Shown: positions 19,150-28,254 of the stretch, in pieces
How positions within the stretch are numbered: the first letter of the stretch is position 1
Layout of the letters: the number at the start of each line of letters is the position of its first letter
Source: Streptomyces sp. NBC_01294
GTDB lineage: Bacteria; Actinomycetota; Actinomycetes; Streptomycetales; Streptomycetaceae
Assembly: GCF_035917235.1 (NCBI RefSeq)
Contig: NZ_CP108423.1
Location: 3,537,001 to 3,601,000, forward strand
DNA length: 64,000 bases
Reading direction: 5' to 3'
Notes under the pieces: model-generated
What the model was told of the DNA's origin: nothing
The model's database searches: none
What the model saw: the letters and a program-made list of their open reading frames with translations, nothing else
Made by a program: the position numbers and the translations under genes

Positions 19150-20703
19150 ATGCCCTCACGTCGTATAGCCGCAGCAACCGCCGCCCTGGCAGCCGCGGCC
19201 CTCGTCTCACCGCTGCTGCTCGCCGGACCGGCCGGCGCCACCAGCCCTCAGAGCGACGCCGCCCGCGGCGACGCACTGGCCAGGAAACTGGTCAAGGACG
19301 CGACCGGCAAGGGCGCCTTCACCCACCTCAAGGTCCTGCAGTCGATCGCCGATTACAACAACGGCAACCGCGCTGCCGGTTCCAAGGGCCACGTGCAGTC
19401 GGCCAAGTACATCGAAGCCGTCATGAAGGCGGCCGGCTACAAGGTCACGAAGAACGAGTTCGACTTCGTGTACGTCGAGACCATCGCCGAGAAGCTCACG
19501 GTGAACGGCGCGAACGGACGCGACGTCCCGATCCACCTGATGACGTACACGACGAGCACCCCCGAGGGCGGCGTGACGGCCCCGATCGCCGTCGCCCCGG
19601 TCGACGCGGACGGCACCAACGGCTGCGAGCCCGGCGACTTCGCCTCGGGCACCTTCACCGGCAAGATCGCCCTGGTCAAGCGCGGCGGCTGCGCCTTCGC
19701 GGTCAAGCAGGCCAACGCGGCCGCGGCCGGCGCGGTCGGCGCGGTCGTCTACAACAACACCGCGGGCGCCCTGAACGGCACCCTGGGCGACCCGACCGTG
19801 GGCAAGGTCCCCACCGGCGGCATCACCCAGGAAGAGGGCGAGAAGCTCGCCGCCGAGGCCGCGGCCGGCCCGGTCGAGCTCACCCTCGACATCCGCGAGC
19901 TGCGCGAGAACCGCAAGACGTACAACGTCATCGCGGAGACCCGCGGCGGCGACGAGAACAACACCGTGTTCCTCGGCGCCCACCTCGACTCGGTCGCGGC
20001 GGGCCCGGGCATCAACGACAACGGCTCCGGTTCGGCCGGCATCCTCCAGGTCGCGCAGCGCCTCGCGAGCAACCAGTCGAAGATCAAGAACAAGGTCAAG
20101 TTCGCCTGGTGGTCGGCGGAGGAGTTCGGCCTGCTCGGCTCCGAGGCGTACGTCGCCGGTCTGACGGACGCGCAGAAGAAGCAGATCAAGCTCTACCTGA
20201 ACTTCGACATGATCGGCTCGCCGAACGCCGCGTACTTCGTCTACGACGGCGACGACTCGGACGCGACCGGCGCGGGCCCCGGCCCGGAGGGCTCCGCCCA
20301 GCTGGAGCGGGGGATCACCGACTTCCTCGACTCGAAGAAGATCCCGCACGAGGGCACGGACTTCTCCGGCCGCTCGGACTACGGCCCGTTCATCGCGGTG
20401 GGCATCCCGTCCGGCGGTACCTTCACGGGCGCCGAGGGCATCAAGACGCCGGAGCAGGCCGCGAAGTTCGGTGGCCAGGCGGGTGTCGCCTACGACGTGA
20501 ACTACCACGGCAAGGGTGACGACATCACCAACATCGACCACAAGGCGCTCGACATCAACGTCGACGTCATCGCGAACGCGGTCGGCCACTACGCCTTCGA
20601 CCTGGCCCCGCTGACGCAGCCGGTCACCCCGAAGCCGGCCAACCCGGGCACGGGCAGCGGCGGCGGCCTGCACGAGGGCCACGGCCACGAGGTCACCCAG
20701 TAA
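19150..20703 (+). CDS. Secreted M28 zinc aminopeptidase with PA domain
   Basis: 517 aa. The signal peptide ends near GPAGATS (about residue 31). The peptidase core is interrupted by a protease-associated (PA) domain (TGKIALVKRGGCAFAVKQANA to about residue 245). Zinc and catalytic positions of the family are visible: FLGAHLDSVAAGPGINDNGSGSA (His and Asp), WWSAEEFGLLGSEAY (general-base Glu and ligand Glu), LNFDMIGSP (Asp) and VNYHGKGDDITNID (His). It resembles the extracellular S. griseus aminopeptidase, which removes N-terminal hydrophobic residues. The Gly- and His-rich tail (GGGLHEGHGHE) is unusual. A perfect 15-bp hairpin ends the unit. Confidence 0.9.
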   Translation: MPSRRIAAATAALAAAALVSPLLLAGPAGATSPQSDAARGDALARKLVKDATGKGAFTHLKVLQSIADYNNGNRAAGSKGHVQSAKYIEAVMKAAGYKVTKNEFDFVYVETIAEKLTVNGANGRDVPIHLMTYTTSTPEGGVTAPIAVAPVDADGTNGCEPGDFASGTFTGKIALVKRGGCAFAVKQANAAAAGAVGAVVYNNTAGALNGTLGDPTVGKVPTGGITQEEGEKLAAEAAAGPVELTLDIRELRENRKTYNVIAETRGGDENNTVFLGAHLDSVAAGPGINDNGSGSAGILQVAQRLASNQSKIKNKVKFAWWSAEEFGLLGSEAYVAGLTDAQKKQIKLYLNFDMIGSPNAAYFVYDGDDSDATGAGPGPEGSAQLERGITDFLDSKKIPHEGTDFSGRSDYGPFIAVGIPSGGTFTGAEGIKTPEQAAKFGGQAGVAYDVNYHGKGDDITNIDHKALDINVDVIANAVGHYAFDLAPLTQPVTPKPANPGTGSGGGLHEGHGHEVTQ

Positions 20704-20715
20704 CGAACCCCGACC

Positions 20716-20750
20716 CGAAGGGCGAGGCCGCACCCCGGCCTCGCCCTTCG
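20716..20750 (+). terminator. Strong terminator-like hairpin after the M28 gene
   Basis: CGAAGGGCGAGGCCG pairs perfectly with its complement over 15 bases around the loop CACCC, 12 bp past the stop. It is followed by GCGTTTCAGT. Confidence 0.8.
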
Positions 20751-20768
20751 GCGTTTCAGTCGCTCTCC

Positions 20769-20870
20769 CAGCCCCGCCGACGTTCGAGGCGCTCTCCCAG
20801 CCCCGCCGGCGTTCGAGGCGCTCTTTCAGCCCCGCCGGCGTTTGAGGCGCGGGGTCCGGGGCGGAGCCCC
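20769..20870 (-). repeat. REP-like GC-rich intergenic repeat, three copies
   Basis: Three direct copies in the orientation CAGCCCCGCCGGCGTT-(T/C)GAGGCGC at about 20769, 20799 and 20827. The last continues into the GGGGCGGAGCCCC hairpin. Same family as at 10364, here inverted relative to it. It lies between the M28 terminator and the end of the methyltransferase gene. Confidence 0.75.
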
Positions 20871-20924
20871 GGGTCCCGGCGCAGCCGGGCTCCGCACACC
20901 GGGCTCCGCACACCGGGGCCCGCG

Positions 20925-21908
20925 TCAGCCAGCCGCCCCCGGCCACGCCACCCGCATCCCCACCGGCTGGCAGAGCCACAGGAAGTCCCCCAGCCCGCCG
21001 CGAGCGGTCAGCTCGGCGGCCTCCCCCGCCACGGCCAGCCCCCGCACGTACGCCGCCGGATCGGCCGACGCCAGGGCCAGCGGCGGCCGCCCGCCCGAGA
21101 CCCCGAGCGCGCTCAGCGCCTCGCGCTGGGTCAGCAGCGCCGCCCCCGGCCCCGCGCAGGAGTCCAGCGCCACGTGGGCGGTGACGTCGCAGCTGCCGTC
21201 GGGCACCGGCGCAACCTCCCGGCCCCCGCGAAAGCCCGTCAGCGTGCCGTACGGCGGCCTCGTGTCACGGGTGTGGCCGTAGTCCACCGCCACCGCCAGC
21301 CCCCGCTCCAGGGTCCGTACGGCCGCCGTCCAGGCCTCGTCGCGCTCCCGGCCGATCTCCGCCCGGCCGCCGCCGGGCCACCACCGCTCCAGCCAGGCCC
21401 GGTCCGCTCCCTCCAGCGGCCCGCCCGGGCTCTCCGTACCGTCCGGCGCGACCAGGACGTAGCGCCCGTCCTCGGCGACCTCCAGCGGCACGTTGTCCAG
21501 CCACTCGTTGGCGAACAGCAGCCCCGTGGTCCGTTCGGGTGGCGCCGCGACCCAGCGGATCCGCGGATCGAGGCCCGCGGGCCGCTCCGCCCGCTCCACG
21601 GCGTACGGACGCACCCGCGCGGCCGTCTCCGGCTCCAGCGCGGCGAGCACCCCGGCCAGCAGCTCCCCCCGCCCGGCCCCCACGTCGACCAGGTCCAGCC
21701 CCTCGGGGTGCCCCAGCTCCGCGTCCACCCACCGCAGCAGCCGGGCCACGGCCCCCGCGTACAGCGCAGAGGCGTGCACGGAGGTGCGGAAGTGCCCGGC
21801 GGGCCCCGGCCCGCCGGGACGCACGTAGAAGCCGCCGGGCCCGTACAGCGCGGCCTCCATCGCCACACGCCACCGCACCGGATCCACGCCTTCACCCTGA
21901 GAGCTCAC
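20925..21908 (-). CDS. SAM-dependent methyltransferase, MidA/NDUFAF7-like (COG1565)
   Basis: 327 aa from the GTG at 21908 ([15 protein letters not shown]); the frame remains open upstream but covers the divergent promoter area. It has [10 protein letters not shown] near residue 24, the SAM motif [18 protein letters not shown] near residue 75, [15 protein letters not shown] and [23 protein letters not shown]. These mark the MidA/NDUFAF7 family of protein-arginine methyltransferases that assist complex I assembly in mitochondria. The bacterial substrate is unknown. It is divergent from the two-component genes. Confidence 0.75.
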   Translation of the reverse strand: MSSQGEGVDPVRWRVAMEAALYGPGGFYVRPGGPGPAGHFRTSVHASALYAGAVARLLRWVDAELGHPEGLDLVDVGAGRGELLAGVLAALEPETAARVRPYAVERAERPAGLDPRIRWVAAPPERTTGLLFANEWLDNVPLEVAEDGRYVLVAPDGTESPGGPLEGADRAWLERWWPGGGRAEIGRERDEAWTAAVRTLERGLAVAVDYGHTRDTRPPYGTLTGFRGGREVAPVPDGSCDVTAHVALDSCAGPGAALLTQREALSALGVSGGRPPLALASADPAAYVRGLAVAGEAAELTARGGLGDFLWLCQPVGMRVAWPGAAG

Positions 21909-21958
21909 CGCACAAAGGCTAAGCTCAGCGTCCACCTTCGGGAGTACGCCCCCGGTGT

Positions 21959-21972
21959 CAGGTTCGAACCTG
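21959..21972. promoter_or_regulatory. Perfect 14-bp palindrome between divergent genes
   Basis: CAGGTTCGAACCTG lies 44 bp upstream of the histidine kinase start and 51 bp upstream of the methyltransferase start. Its place suggests an operator, perhaps for the NarL-type regulator encoded next to it. It looks like a tRNA T-arm at first sight, but no tRNA surrounds it. Confidence 0.45.
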
Positions 21973-22015
21973 TGGTTGACTCCAGCACCTATCACCGTTC
22001 CCTACTCTGGGTTAC

Positions 22016-23218
22016 GTGCAGCGCCTCTACGACTTCCTCCGCAGACACCCGACGGGCGTCGACAGCTTCTGGGCTGTCCTCTTCTTCGGGGTGTCGATGC
22101 TGAACGTCGTGGGCGAGCCCGACATCGGCAAGCCGCTCAAGCTCGCCGCCGTCCCCGTGGTGCTCGCGCTGAGCGCGGCCGTGGCCCTGCGCCGCAAGTG
22201 GACGCAGGGGACGTTCTGGCTGACCCTCGGGGCGGGCGTCTTCCAGCTGGGCGTGGGGATCATCGCCGGGGTCTACGACCTCGCCATGTTCGTGATCCTC
22301 TTCACCGTCGCCGCGAGCGACGTCCCGCGCTGGGTCTCCCGCACCGCGCTGGGCTGGGGGCTGGCCGCCGCGCCGCTCTACTTCCTGCGCTTCGGCGTGG
22401 ACAAGGGCAGCAACGCCGTCGACAGCATCCTCTTCGCCGTCTTCATGATCGTCCCCTTCGTCCTCGCCTGGGTGCTGGGCGACTCCCTGCGCACCCGGCG
22501 GGCCTATTACGCCCAGCTCGTCGAGCGCAACCAGCGGCTGGAGAACCAGCGCGAGGCCCAGGCCAAGGTGGCCGTGGCCGCCGAGCGCGCCCGGATCGCC
22601 CGCGAGCTGCACGACGTCGTCGCGCACAACGTCTCGGTGATGGTGGTCCAGGCAGACGGGGCCGCGTACGTCATGGACGTGGCCCCCGAGCAGGCCAAGG
22701 AGGCCCTCCAGACCATCTCCGGCACCGGCCGCCAGGCCCTCGCCGAGATGCGCCGGCTGCTGGGCGTCCTGCGCACCGGCGAGCCGCAGGAGTCCGAGGA
22801 CTACGTGCCGCAGCCCGACGTCGAGCAGATCGAGGTCCTGGTCGAACAGGTACGGGCGGCGGGGCTCACGGTGGACTTCGAGGTCGAGGGCGCCCCGCGG
22901 CGGCTGCCCAGCGGCGTCGAGCTGACGGCGTACCGGATCGTGCAGGAGGCGCTGACCAACACCCGCAAGCACGGCGGCCCGGAGGCGACGGCCAGCGTCC
23001 GGCTGGTCTACTTCGACGACGGGCTCGGCCTGCTGGTCGAGGACGACGGCCGGGGCGCGGCCCACGAGCTGTACGAGGACGGCGGCGCGGACGGCGCCGG
23101 GCACGGGCTGATCGGCATGCGCGAGCGGATCGGTATGGTCGGCGGAACCCTGGACGCCGGACCGCGGCCCGGTGGCGGCTTCCGGATCAGCGCACTGCTT
23201 CCCCTGAAGAAGAAATGA
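22016..23218 (+). CDS. NarL-type sensor histidine kinase
   Basis: 400 aa. Four to five N-terminal membrane helices span residues 15 to about 155. A coiled linker (QLVERNQRLENQREAQ) leads to the HisKA_3 phospho-acceptor motif RARIARELHDVVAHNVSVMV, His at about residue 199. The HATPase_c domain ends with GHGLIGMRERIGMVGGTLDAG. DesK/LiaS-like kinases of this layout sense envelope or lipid states; the signal here is unknown. It starts with GTG and the regulator gene follows after 17 bp. Confidence 0.88.
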   Translation: MQRLYDFLRRHPTGVDSFWAVLFFGVSMLNVVGEPDIGKPLKLAAVPVVLALSAAVALRRKWTQGTFWLTLGAGVFQLGVGIIAGVYDLAMFVILFTVAASDVPRWVSRTALGWGLAAAPLYFLRFGVDKGSNAVDSILFAVFMIVPFVLAWVLGDSLRTRRAYYAQLVERNQRLENQREAQAKVAVAAERARIARELHDVVAHNVSVMVVQADGAAYVMDVAPEQAKEALQTISGTGRQALAEMRRLLGVLRTGEPQESEDYVPQPDVEQIEVLVEQVRAAGLTVDFEVEGAPRRLPSGVELTAYRIVQEALTNTRKHGGPEATASVRLVYFDDGLGLLVEDDGRGAAHELYEDGGADGAGHGLIGMRERIGMVGGTLDAGPRPGGGFRISALLPLKKK

Positions 23219-23235
23219 CGAGGACGAGGTAACTG

Positions 23236-23913
23236 ATGTCCATCCGAGTGATGCTGGTCGACGACCAGGTGCTGCTGCGCACCGGCTTCCGGATGGTGCT
23301 CGCCGCCCAGCCGGACATGGAGGTCGTCGCCGAGGCGGGCGACGGCCTGGAGGCGCTGGAGGTGCTGCGGGCCACGAAGGTGGACGTGGTGCTGATGGAC
23401 GTCCGCATGCCGAGGCTCGACGGGGTCGAGGCGACGCGGCGGATCTGCGAGCCCCCGGAGCACCCGAAGGTGATCATCCTGACCACCTTCGACCTGGACG
23501 AGTACGCCTTCTCGGGCCTGAAGGCGGGCGCGAGCGGCTTCATGCTGAAGGACGTCCCGCCGGCCGAACTGCTCGGGGCGATCCGCTCCGTGCACAGCGG
23601 CGACGCGGTGGTCGCCCCGTCCACGACGCGGCGGCTGCTGGACCGGTTCGCGCCGATGCTGCCGACGACCACGCAGGAGCCGCGGAACAAGGAGATCGAG
23701 CGGCTGACGGAGCGCGAGCGCGAGGTCATGCTGCTGGTGGCGCAGGGTCTGTCGAACGGCGAGATCGCGGCCCGGCTGGTCCTGTCGGAGGCGACGGTGA
23801 AGACCCACGTGGGCCGCATCCTGACGAAGCTGGGGCTGCGCGACCGGGTCCAGGTGGTGGTCCTGGCGTACGAGACGGGCCTGGTCCGCGCGGGCGGCGG
23901 CGGAGCCGCGTAG
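23236..23913 (+). CDS. NarL/LuxR-family response regulator
   Basis: 225 aa. The receiver domain has MLVDDQVLLRTGFRMVL, the phospho-Asp in VVLMDVRMPRLDGVEA (near residue 55) and the conserved Lys in GFMLKDVPP. The C-terminal LuxR helix-turn-helix is LTEREREVMLLVAQGLSNGEI with ATVKTHVGRILTKLGLRDR. It is cotranscribed with the kinase before it and is followed by a hairpin terminator. The palindrome in front of the operon is a candidate binding site. Confidence 0.92.
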   Translation: MSIRVMLVDDQVLLRTGFRMVLAAQPDMEVVAEAGDGLEALEVLRATKVDVVLMDVRMPRLDGVEATRRICEPPEHPKVIILTTFDLDEYAFSGLKAGASGFMLKDVPPAELLGAIRSVHSGDAVVAPSTTRRLLDRFAPMLPTTTQEPRNKEIERLTEREREVMLLVAQGLSNGEIAARLVLSEATVKTHVGRILTKLGLRDRVQVVVLAYETGLVRAGGGGAA

Positions 23914-23924
23914 TCCCCGCACGG

Positions 23925-23963
23925 CGGCGTTCCCCGGGCTGCCCGGACCCGAGGGGAACGCCG
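23925..23963 (+). terminator. Terminator-like hairpin after the response regulator
   Basis: CGGCGTTCCCC pairs with GGGGAACGCCG over 11 bases; the loop holds a smaller CCGGGCTGCCCGG-type stem. It begins 12 bp past the stop codon. Confidence 0.65.
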
Positions 23964-23980
23964 GCCGCGCGCGGGCGGGG

Positions 23981-24191
23981 TCAGCGGATGACGAACTCGC
24001 AGCCGTGGCCCGGCGTGGGCACGAGCGCGTCGAGGGCCGCCGAGTCGGCCACGAGGAGGTCGAAGCCGCCGTTCTTGACCAGGGGTCTGCGGCCGCGGTG
24101 CTGTTCCCTGGGGTTGCGCGTGCGGATGGGGTCGAGGATCCGTCGCCCCCTTCGCTGCCCGGAGTGACCTGTGTTCTCGTATGGTGATCAC
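23981..24191 (-). pseudogene. Small unidentified gene broken by one-base frameshift
   Basis: A GTG at 24191 with AGAGG seven bases upstream opens a frame (VITIREHRSLRAAKG) that loses coding character at a GGGGG run near 24142. Removing one G continues into a well-biased frame (RRILDPIRTRNPRE, LVKNGGFDLLVADSAALD, ending GHGCEFVIR) that stops at 23981, about 69 aa in all. The join is inferred from codon bias. It could be a true pseudogene, a sequencing error in the homopolymer, or a programmed shift. The product is not recognised. Confidence 0.45.
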
Positions 24192-24206
24192 GCAGTTACC
24201 TCTTGT

Positions 24207-24230
24207 GCCGTACCTCGCCCCCCGTACGGC
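24207..24230 (-). terminator. Hairpin after the PH-domain operon
   Basis: GCCGTAC pairs with GTACGGC around a C-rich ten-base loop, nine bases past the stop of the PH-domain gene. Confidence 0.45.
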
Positions 24231-24238
24231 CCCGGCCC

Positions 24239-25675
24239 TTAGGCACCGTCCTGCGTCATCCAGCGGTCCGGGCGGGCCGTCGCGCGGGAGGTGTGGGAGC
24301 GGGCCGCCTGGGCGCACAGCAGGTCCGCGGCCTCGGAGGCCGCCCGGAGGCGGGCCGTGACCGTGCCGTTCGCGCCGGTGTCCACATGGACGTCGGCCAC
24401 GCCGCGGGCGCGGGCCCACGGCCCCTGGGCGAGCCGGACGCTCTGCACCTTGGCGTGCGGGACGATCTCCGTACGGCGGCACAGGCGGCCGTGCCGGGCG
24501 GCGAACACCTCCGGGGAGACGGCCAGCGCGTAGCCCCTCCACCACACCGGGACCACCCAGCGCGACCCCCGGTCCGGGGAGCCGGAGAAGGACAGGGCCG
24601 CCAGGTCCACCCCGGGCAGCACCCGGGCGATCACGGCGTACGCGGCGGCCCGCGAGGCCACCGGGACCAGGACCTCGTTCTTCGAGCCGGCCACGGCCAG
24701 CTCCACGCGGACCAGGTCGCGCCGCCGCCACAGCAGCGGCTCCACGATCCGTACGGTCTGCACGCGCCCCGGCGGCACGGTCTCGTGGGCCCGGTCCAGC
24801 ATGCCGTGGTCCAGACGCAGCCCGTCCGGGGACTCGGCGACCCGCCAGTCGTACTCCGTGAGGAAGCGGCCCACGCTGCCCGCCCAGACGGCGCCGAGTA
24901 TCGGGAGCAGGGTGACGACGGCCGCCCACGGGCTGGAGCTGACCCACCACACGACCACCGGCGCGATCAGCCCGCCGGCCAGCGCCGCCCAGACGCCGAG
25001 GCTGAGCAGCAGCGACACGGCGAGCTCGCGGGGGCCCACGCGCAGCAGCTCGCGTTCGGGGGCTTCGCCGAGGCGCACCGCCTCCTCGGGGGCGAAGCCC
25101 GCCGCCCGGGCGAGGAGCTCGGCGCGCAGGGCGACGGCCTCCTTCTCGCCGAGGAAGGACAGCTGGTCCTTGTCCTCGGTGCCGATGACGTCCAGCCGCA
25201 GGCTGGCGACGCCGGTCAACCGGGCCAGCAGCGGCCGGGTGACGTCCACGGCCTGGAGCCGTTCGAGCCGGATGTGCGCGGTGCGGCGGAAGAGGAGTCC
25301 GGTGCGGATGCGCAGTTCGGTGTCGGTGACGGTGTAGCGGGTGAACCACCAGCTGAGGAAGCCGTACAGGCCGAAGACGAGGATCAGGGCCGCCAGTGCC
25401 AGCACCCGCAGGAGGGTGGACAGGTCCGCCACCCATTCCCCGGCCCGGCCGCCCTGCTGGGCGACCACGCCGGCGGTCGCGGCGATCGGCACCCAGGCGC
25501 GGCGCAGCGGGGTGAAGGGGTGCAGGCGCCGCCCTTCGGCTGCGTCGGGCCCGGCGATGAGGACGGCCCTGCCCGCGCCTCCGCCGCCCGGCACGGCCGA
25601 GCCTCCGGGCGGGGCATCGGCGGGGCCGGCGGGCGCGGGGGGCAGCGGGTCTTCGGCCGCCGGGACGGGGCTCAC
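24239..25675 (-). CDS. PH-domain (bPH2/DUF304, YdbT-like) membrane protein, large
   Basis: 478 aa from the GTG giving VSPVPAAEDPLPPAP. After a Pro/Ala-rich N-terminus there are membrane helices (WVPIAATAGVV; LLRVLALAALILVFGLYGF). Three bacterial PH (DUF304-like) repeats follow: FTRYTVTDTELRIRTGLLFRR, FLTEYDWRVAESPDGLRLDHG, and WRGYALAVSPEVFAARHGRL with the C-terminal KVQSVRLAQGP. This is the layout of YdbT-type proteins, paired with a small YdbS-type partner. Its GTG overlaps that partner's stop (GTGA). The role is unclear; B. subtilis YdbST contributes to bacteriocin resistance. Confidence 0.82.
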   Translation of the reverse strand: MSPVPAAEDPLPPAPAGPADAPPGGSAVPGGGGAGRAVLIAGPDAAEGRRLHPFTPLRRAWVPIAATAGVVAQQGGRAGEWVADLSTLLRVLALAALILVFGLYGFLSWWFTRYTVTDTELRIRTGLLFRRTAHIRLERLQAVDVTRPLLARLTGVASLRLDVIGTEDKDQLSFLGEKEAVALRAELLARAAGFAPEEAVRLGEAPERELLRVGPRELAVSLLLSLGVWAALAGGLIAPVVVWWVSSSPWAAVVTLLPILGAVWAGSVGRFLTEYDWRVAESPDGLRLDHGMLDRAHETVPPGRVQTVRIVEPLLWRRRDLVRVELAVAGSKNEVLVPVASRAAAYAVIARVLPGVDLAALSFSGSPDRGSRWVVPVWWRGYALAVSPEVFAARHGRLCRRTEIVPHAKVQSVRLAQGPWARARGVADVHVDTGANGTVTARLRAASEAADLLCAQAARSHTSRATARPDRWMTQDGA

Positions 25676-26163
25676 AGGCCCGCCGACCTTGCCTCGCCGA
25701 GCGCGGTGAGGCGGTCGCGCAGCCGCTCCGCCTCGGCCGGCACCAGCCCGGGGATCTTGGCGTCGGTGGCGGCCGCCGCCGTGTGCAGCTGGAGGGAGGC
25801 CAGCCCGAAGCGCCGCTCCAGCGGGCCCGAGGCCACCTCCACCAGCTGCATCCGCCCGTACGGGACCACGGTCTCCTCCCGCCACAGCACGCCCCGGCTG
25901 ATCAGCAGGTCGTCGACGCGTTCGGCGTACCGCCAGGACCGCCAGTTCCGGCCGAGGAGCACCCAGCCCCAGGCCAGGACCAGCCACCAGAGCGCCCCGA
26001 GGGCGGCCCACGCCGGGCCGGCCGTCAGCCCCAGCACGAGGGCGGTCACCACGCCGAACAGCGTCGTCCAGATCACCAGCAGCAGCCGCCGCAGAGCGAG
26101 CAGCCCGCCCGGCAGCCCCACCCATGCGGGACCGCCCGTCTCACCCGTTGTCCCCGTATCCAT
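25672..26163 (-). CDS. PH-domain (YdbS-like) membrane protein, small
   Basis: 163 aa from the ATG giving MDTGTTGETGGPAWV. Two close membrane helices lie at about residues 22-70 (LLLVIWTTLFGVVTALVLGL; LGALWWLVLAWGWVLLG). A single DUF304/bPH2 domain follows: RVDDLLISRGVLWREETVVPYGRMQLVEVASGPLER. It is first in a two-gene operon with the larger PH protein and is divergent from nuoD, with only 31 bp between the starts. Confidence 0.82.
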   Translation of the reverse strand: MDTGTTGETGGPAWVGLPGGLLALRRLLLVIWTTLFGVVTALVLGLTAGPAWAALGALWWLVLAWGWVLLGRNWRSWRYAERVDDLLISRGVLWREETVVPYGRMQLVEVASGPLERRFGLASLQLHTAAAATDAKIPGLVPAEAERLRDRLTALGEARSAGL

Positions 26164-26194
26164 GCCCTCAGCGTAGGGCTGAGACAATGCCCGC

Positions 26195-27337
26195 ATGACG
26201 GAGACCACGGTCGGCATCGGCGGAGCGGCGGAGAGCACCGACATGGTGCTCAACATCGGCCCCCAGCACCCTTCCACGCACGGCGTGCTGCGCCTGCGCC
26301 TCGTCCTGGACGGCGAGCGGATCGTCAGCGCCGAACCGGTGGTCGGCTACATGCACCGCGGTGCCGAGAAACTCTTCGAGGCCCGCGACTACCGGCAGAT
26401 CGTGATGCTCGCGAACCGCCACGACTGGCTGTCCGCGTTCTCCAACGAGCTCGGCGTGGTCATGGCGGTCGAGCGGATGCTCGGCATGGAGGTCCCCGAG
26501 CGGGCCGTGTGGATGCGGACGCTGCTGGCCGAGCTGAACCGGGTGCTGAACCACCTGATGTTCCTCGGCTCCTACCCGCTCGAACTGGGCGGGATCACCC
26601 CGATCTTCCACGCGTTCCGCGAACGCGAGGAGCTCCAGGCCGTCATGGAGGAGATCTCCGGCGGCCGCATGCACTACATGTTCAACCGCGTCGGCGGCCT
26701 CAAGGAGGACCTCCCGGCCGGCTGGCTCGGCCGGGCCCGCGCCGCGATCGCCGACGTCCGCACCCGGATGGACGTCTACGACAAGCTGGTCCACGGGAAC
26801 GAGATCTTCCGCGGCCGCACGCGCGGCGTCGGGGTGCTGTCCGCCGAGGCCGTGCACGCGTACGGGGTCTCCGGCCCGATCGCCCGCGCCTCCGGCGTCG
26901 ACTTCGACCTGCGCCGCGACGAGCCGTACCTGGCCTACGGCGAGCTCCAGGACGTCCTGAAGGTGGTCACCCGCACCGAGGGCGACTGCCTGGCCCGCTT
27001 CGAGTGCCTGCTGGACCAGACCCACAACGCGCTCGACCTCGCCGTGGCCTGCCTGGACCGGATGGACGTCCTCCCGCCGGGCCCGGTCAACCAGCGGCTG
27101 CCCAAGGTCCTCAAGGCGCCCGAGGGGCACACGTACGCCTGGACCGAGAACCCGCTCGGCATCAACGGCTACTACCTCATCTCGAAGGGCGAGAAGACCC
27201 CGTACCGGCTGAAGCTGCGCAGCGCCTCGTACAACAACATCCAGGCGCTGGCCGTGCTGCTGCCGGGGCAGCTGGTCGCGGACATGGTGGCGATCCTGGG
27301 CTCGCTGTTCTTCGTCGTCGGCGACATCGACAAGTAA
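26195..27337 (+). CDS. nuoD: Orphan NADH-quinone oxidoreductase subunit D (49-kDa) homologue
   Basis: 380 aa, slightly short for NuoD (about 400-440). It has the full family signature: [63 protein letters not shown] and [11 protein letters not shown] at the end. NuoD helps form the quinone site of complex I. No other nuo gene is near: the neighbours are PH-domain proteins and an arylamine acetyltransferase. It is therefore a second, isolated copy, as known in several Streptomyces. Whether it enters a complex is unknown. Confidence 0.9.
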   Translation: MTETTVGIGGAAESTDMVLNIGPQHPSTHGVLRLRLVLDGERIVSAEPVVGYMHRGAEKLFEARDYRQIVMLANRHDWLSAFSNELGVVMAVERMLGMEVPERAVWMRTLLAELNRVLNHLMFLGSYPLELGGITPIFHAFREREELQAVMEEISGGRMHYMFNRVGGLKEDLPAGWLGRARAAIADVRTRMDVYDKLVHGNEIFRGRTRGVGVLSAEAVHAYGVSGPIARASGVDFDLRRDEPYLAYGELQDVLKVVTRTEGDCLARFECLLDQTHNALDLAVACLDRMDVLPPGPVNQRLPKVLKAPEGHTYAWTENPLGINGYYLISKGEKTPYRLKLRSASYNNIQALAVLLPGQLVADMVAILGSLFFVVGDIDK

Positions 27338-27376
27338 TCCGGGCCGGGCGGGCGGGTGCGGATCTAGGGTGTCGGC

Positions 27377-28225
27377 ATGATCTCTGGGATATACACCGAC
27401 TATCTGCGCCGCATCGGTATCACCGACCCCGGATCCCCCTCGGCCGAAGGGCTGTTCGCGCTCCATCGCGCCCATGTGGAGCGGGTCCCGTTCGAGAACA
27501 CCGACATCCAGCTGGGCCGGCCGCCGGGCATCGACCCCGAGCTGTCCGTGCGCCGCCTCGCCGCCGGGCGCGGTGGCTACTGCTTCCACCTCAACGGCGC
27601 CTTCGCGGCGCTGCTGGAGCACCTCGGGTACGACGTGACGCGCCACGTCGGGGGCGTGTGCGAGGACCGGGACGCGCGGGACGTGAGCGGCGACCACCTC
27701 ACCCTGACCGTACGGGTCGACGGGCGGGCCTACTTCGTCGACGTCGGCCTGGGCGACGGCCCGCACGAGCCGCTGCCCCTGCTGGAGGGCGGGTACGAAC
27801 AGGGCTTCCGGTACAGCCTCAAGCCGCTGGGGAGCACGGACGGGCCCGACGCGGGCTGGACCTTCCACCACGAGGGCGCCCCCTTCCCGGTGATGAACTT
27901 CCGCTCGGCCCCCGCGGCCATGGCCGACTTCGCGGACGAGCACGCGCGGCTGTCGACCGCCCCGGACTCCCCCTTCCAGCAGTCGTTCGTGATGCTGCGG
28001 CGCGACACCGGGGGCATCCACCGGCTGCACGGCAGGGTGCTGGTCCACACCGCCCCGGACGGCGGCCGCGACAAGCGCGTACTGGCGTCGGCGGAGGAGT
28101 TCTTCGCGACCATGGCCACGGTCTTCGGGCGGGAGCTCGACGACCTGACGCCGGCCGACCGCGCGGCGCTGTGGACCCGGGTGGAGAAGGCGCACGAGGC
28201 GTGGCTGGCCTCCCGGCCGGCCTGA
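27377..28225 (+). CDS. Arylamine N-acetyltransferase
   Basis: 282 aa. It transfers acetyl groups from CoA to arylamines or hydrazines through a cysteine intermediate. The active-site Cys lies in RGGYCFHLNGAF (near residue 73); the His is in SGDHLTLTVRV and the Asp in YFVDVGLGDGP, completing the Cys-His-Asp triad. VERVPFENTDIQLGR is also typical. Length is normal for NAT enzymes. It starts 39 bp after nuoD and may be cotranscribed with it. Confidence 0.92.
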   Translation: MISGIYTDYLRRIGITDPGSPSAEGLFALHRAHVERVPFENTDIQLGRPPGIDPELSVRRLAAGRGGYCFHLNGAFAALLEHLGYDVTRHVGGVCEDRDARDVSGDHLTLTVRVDGRAYFVDVGLGDGPHEPLPLLEGGYEQGFRYSLKPLGSTDGPDAGWTFHHEGAPFPVMNFRSAPAAMADFADEHARLSTAPDSPFQQSFVMLRRDTGGIHRLHGRVLVHTAPDGGRDKRVLASAEEFFATMATVFGRELDDLTPADRAALWTRVEKAHEAWLASRPA

Positions 28226-28254
28226 TGTCGGTGCGGCAGGGCAGACTGGGCGGC

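Noticed and set aside
21955..21980. GGTTCGAACC looks like a tRNA T-arm
   Set aside because: No acceptor, D or anticodon stems can be built around it, and the spacing to a CCA end is wrong; it is better read as a palindromic operator.
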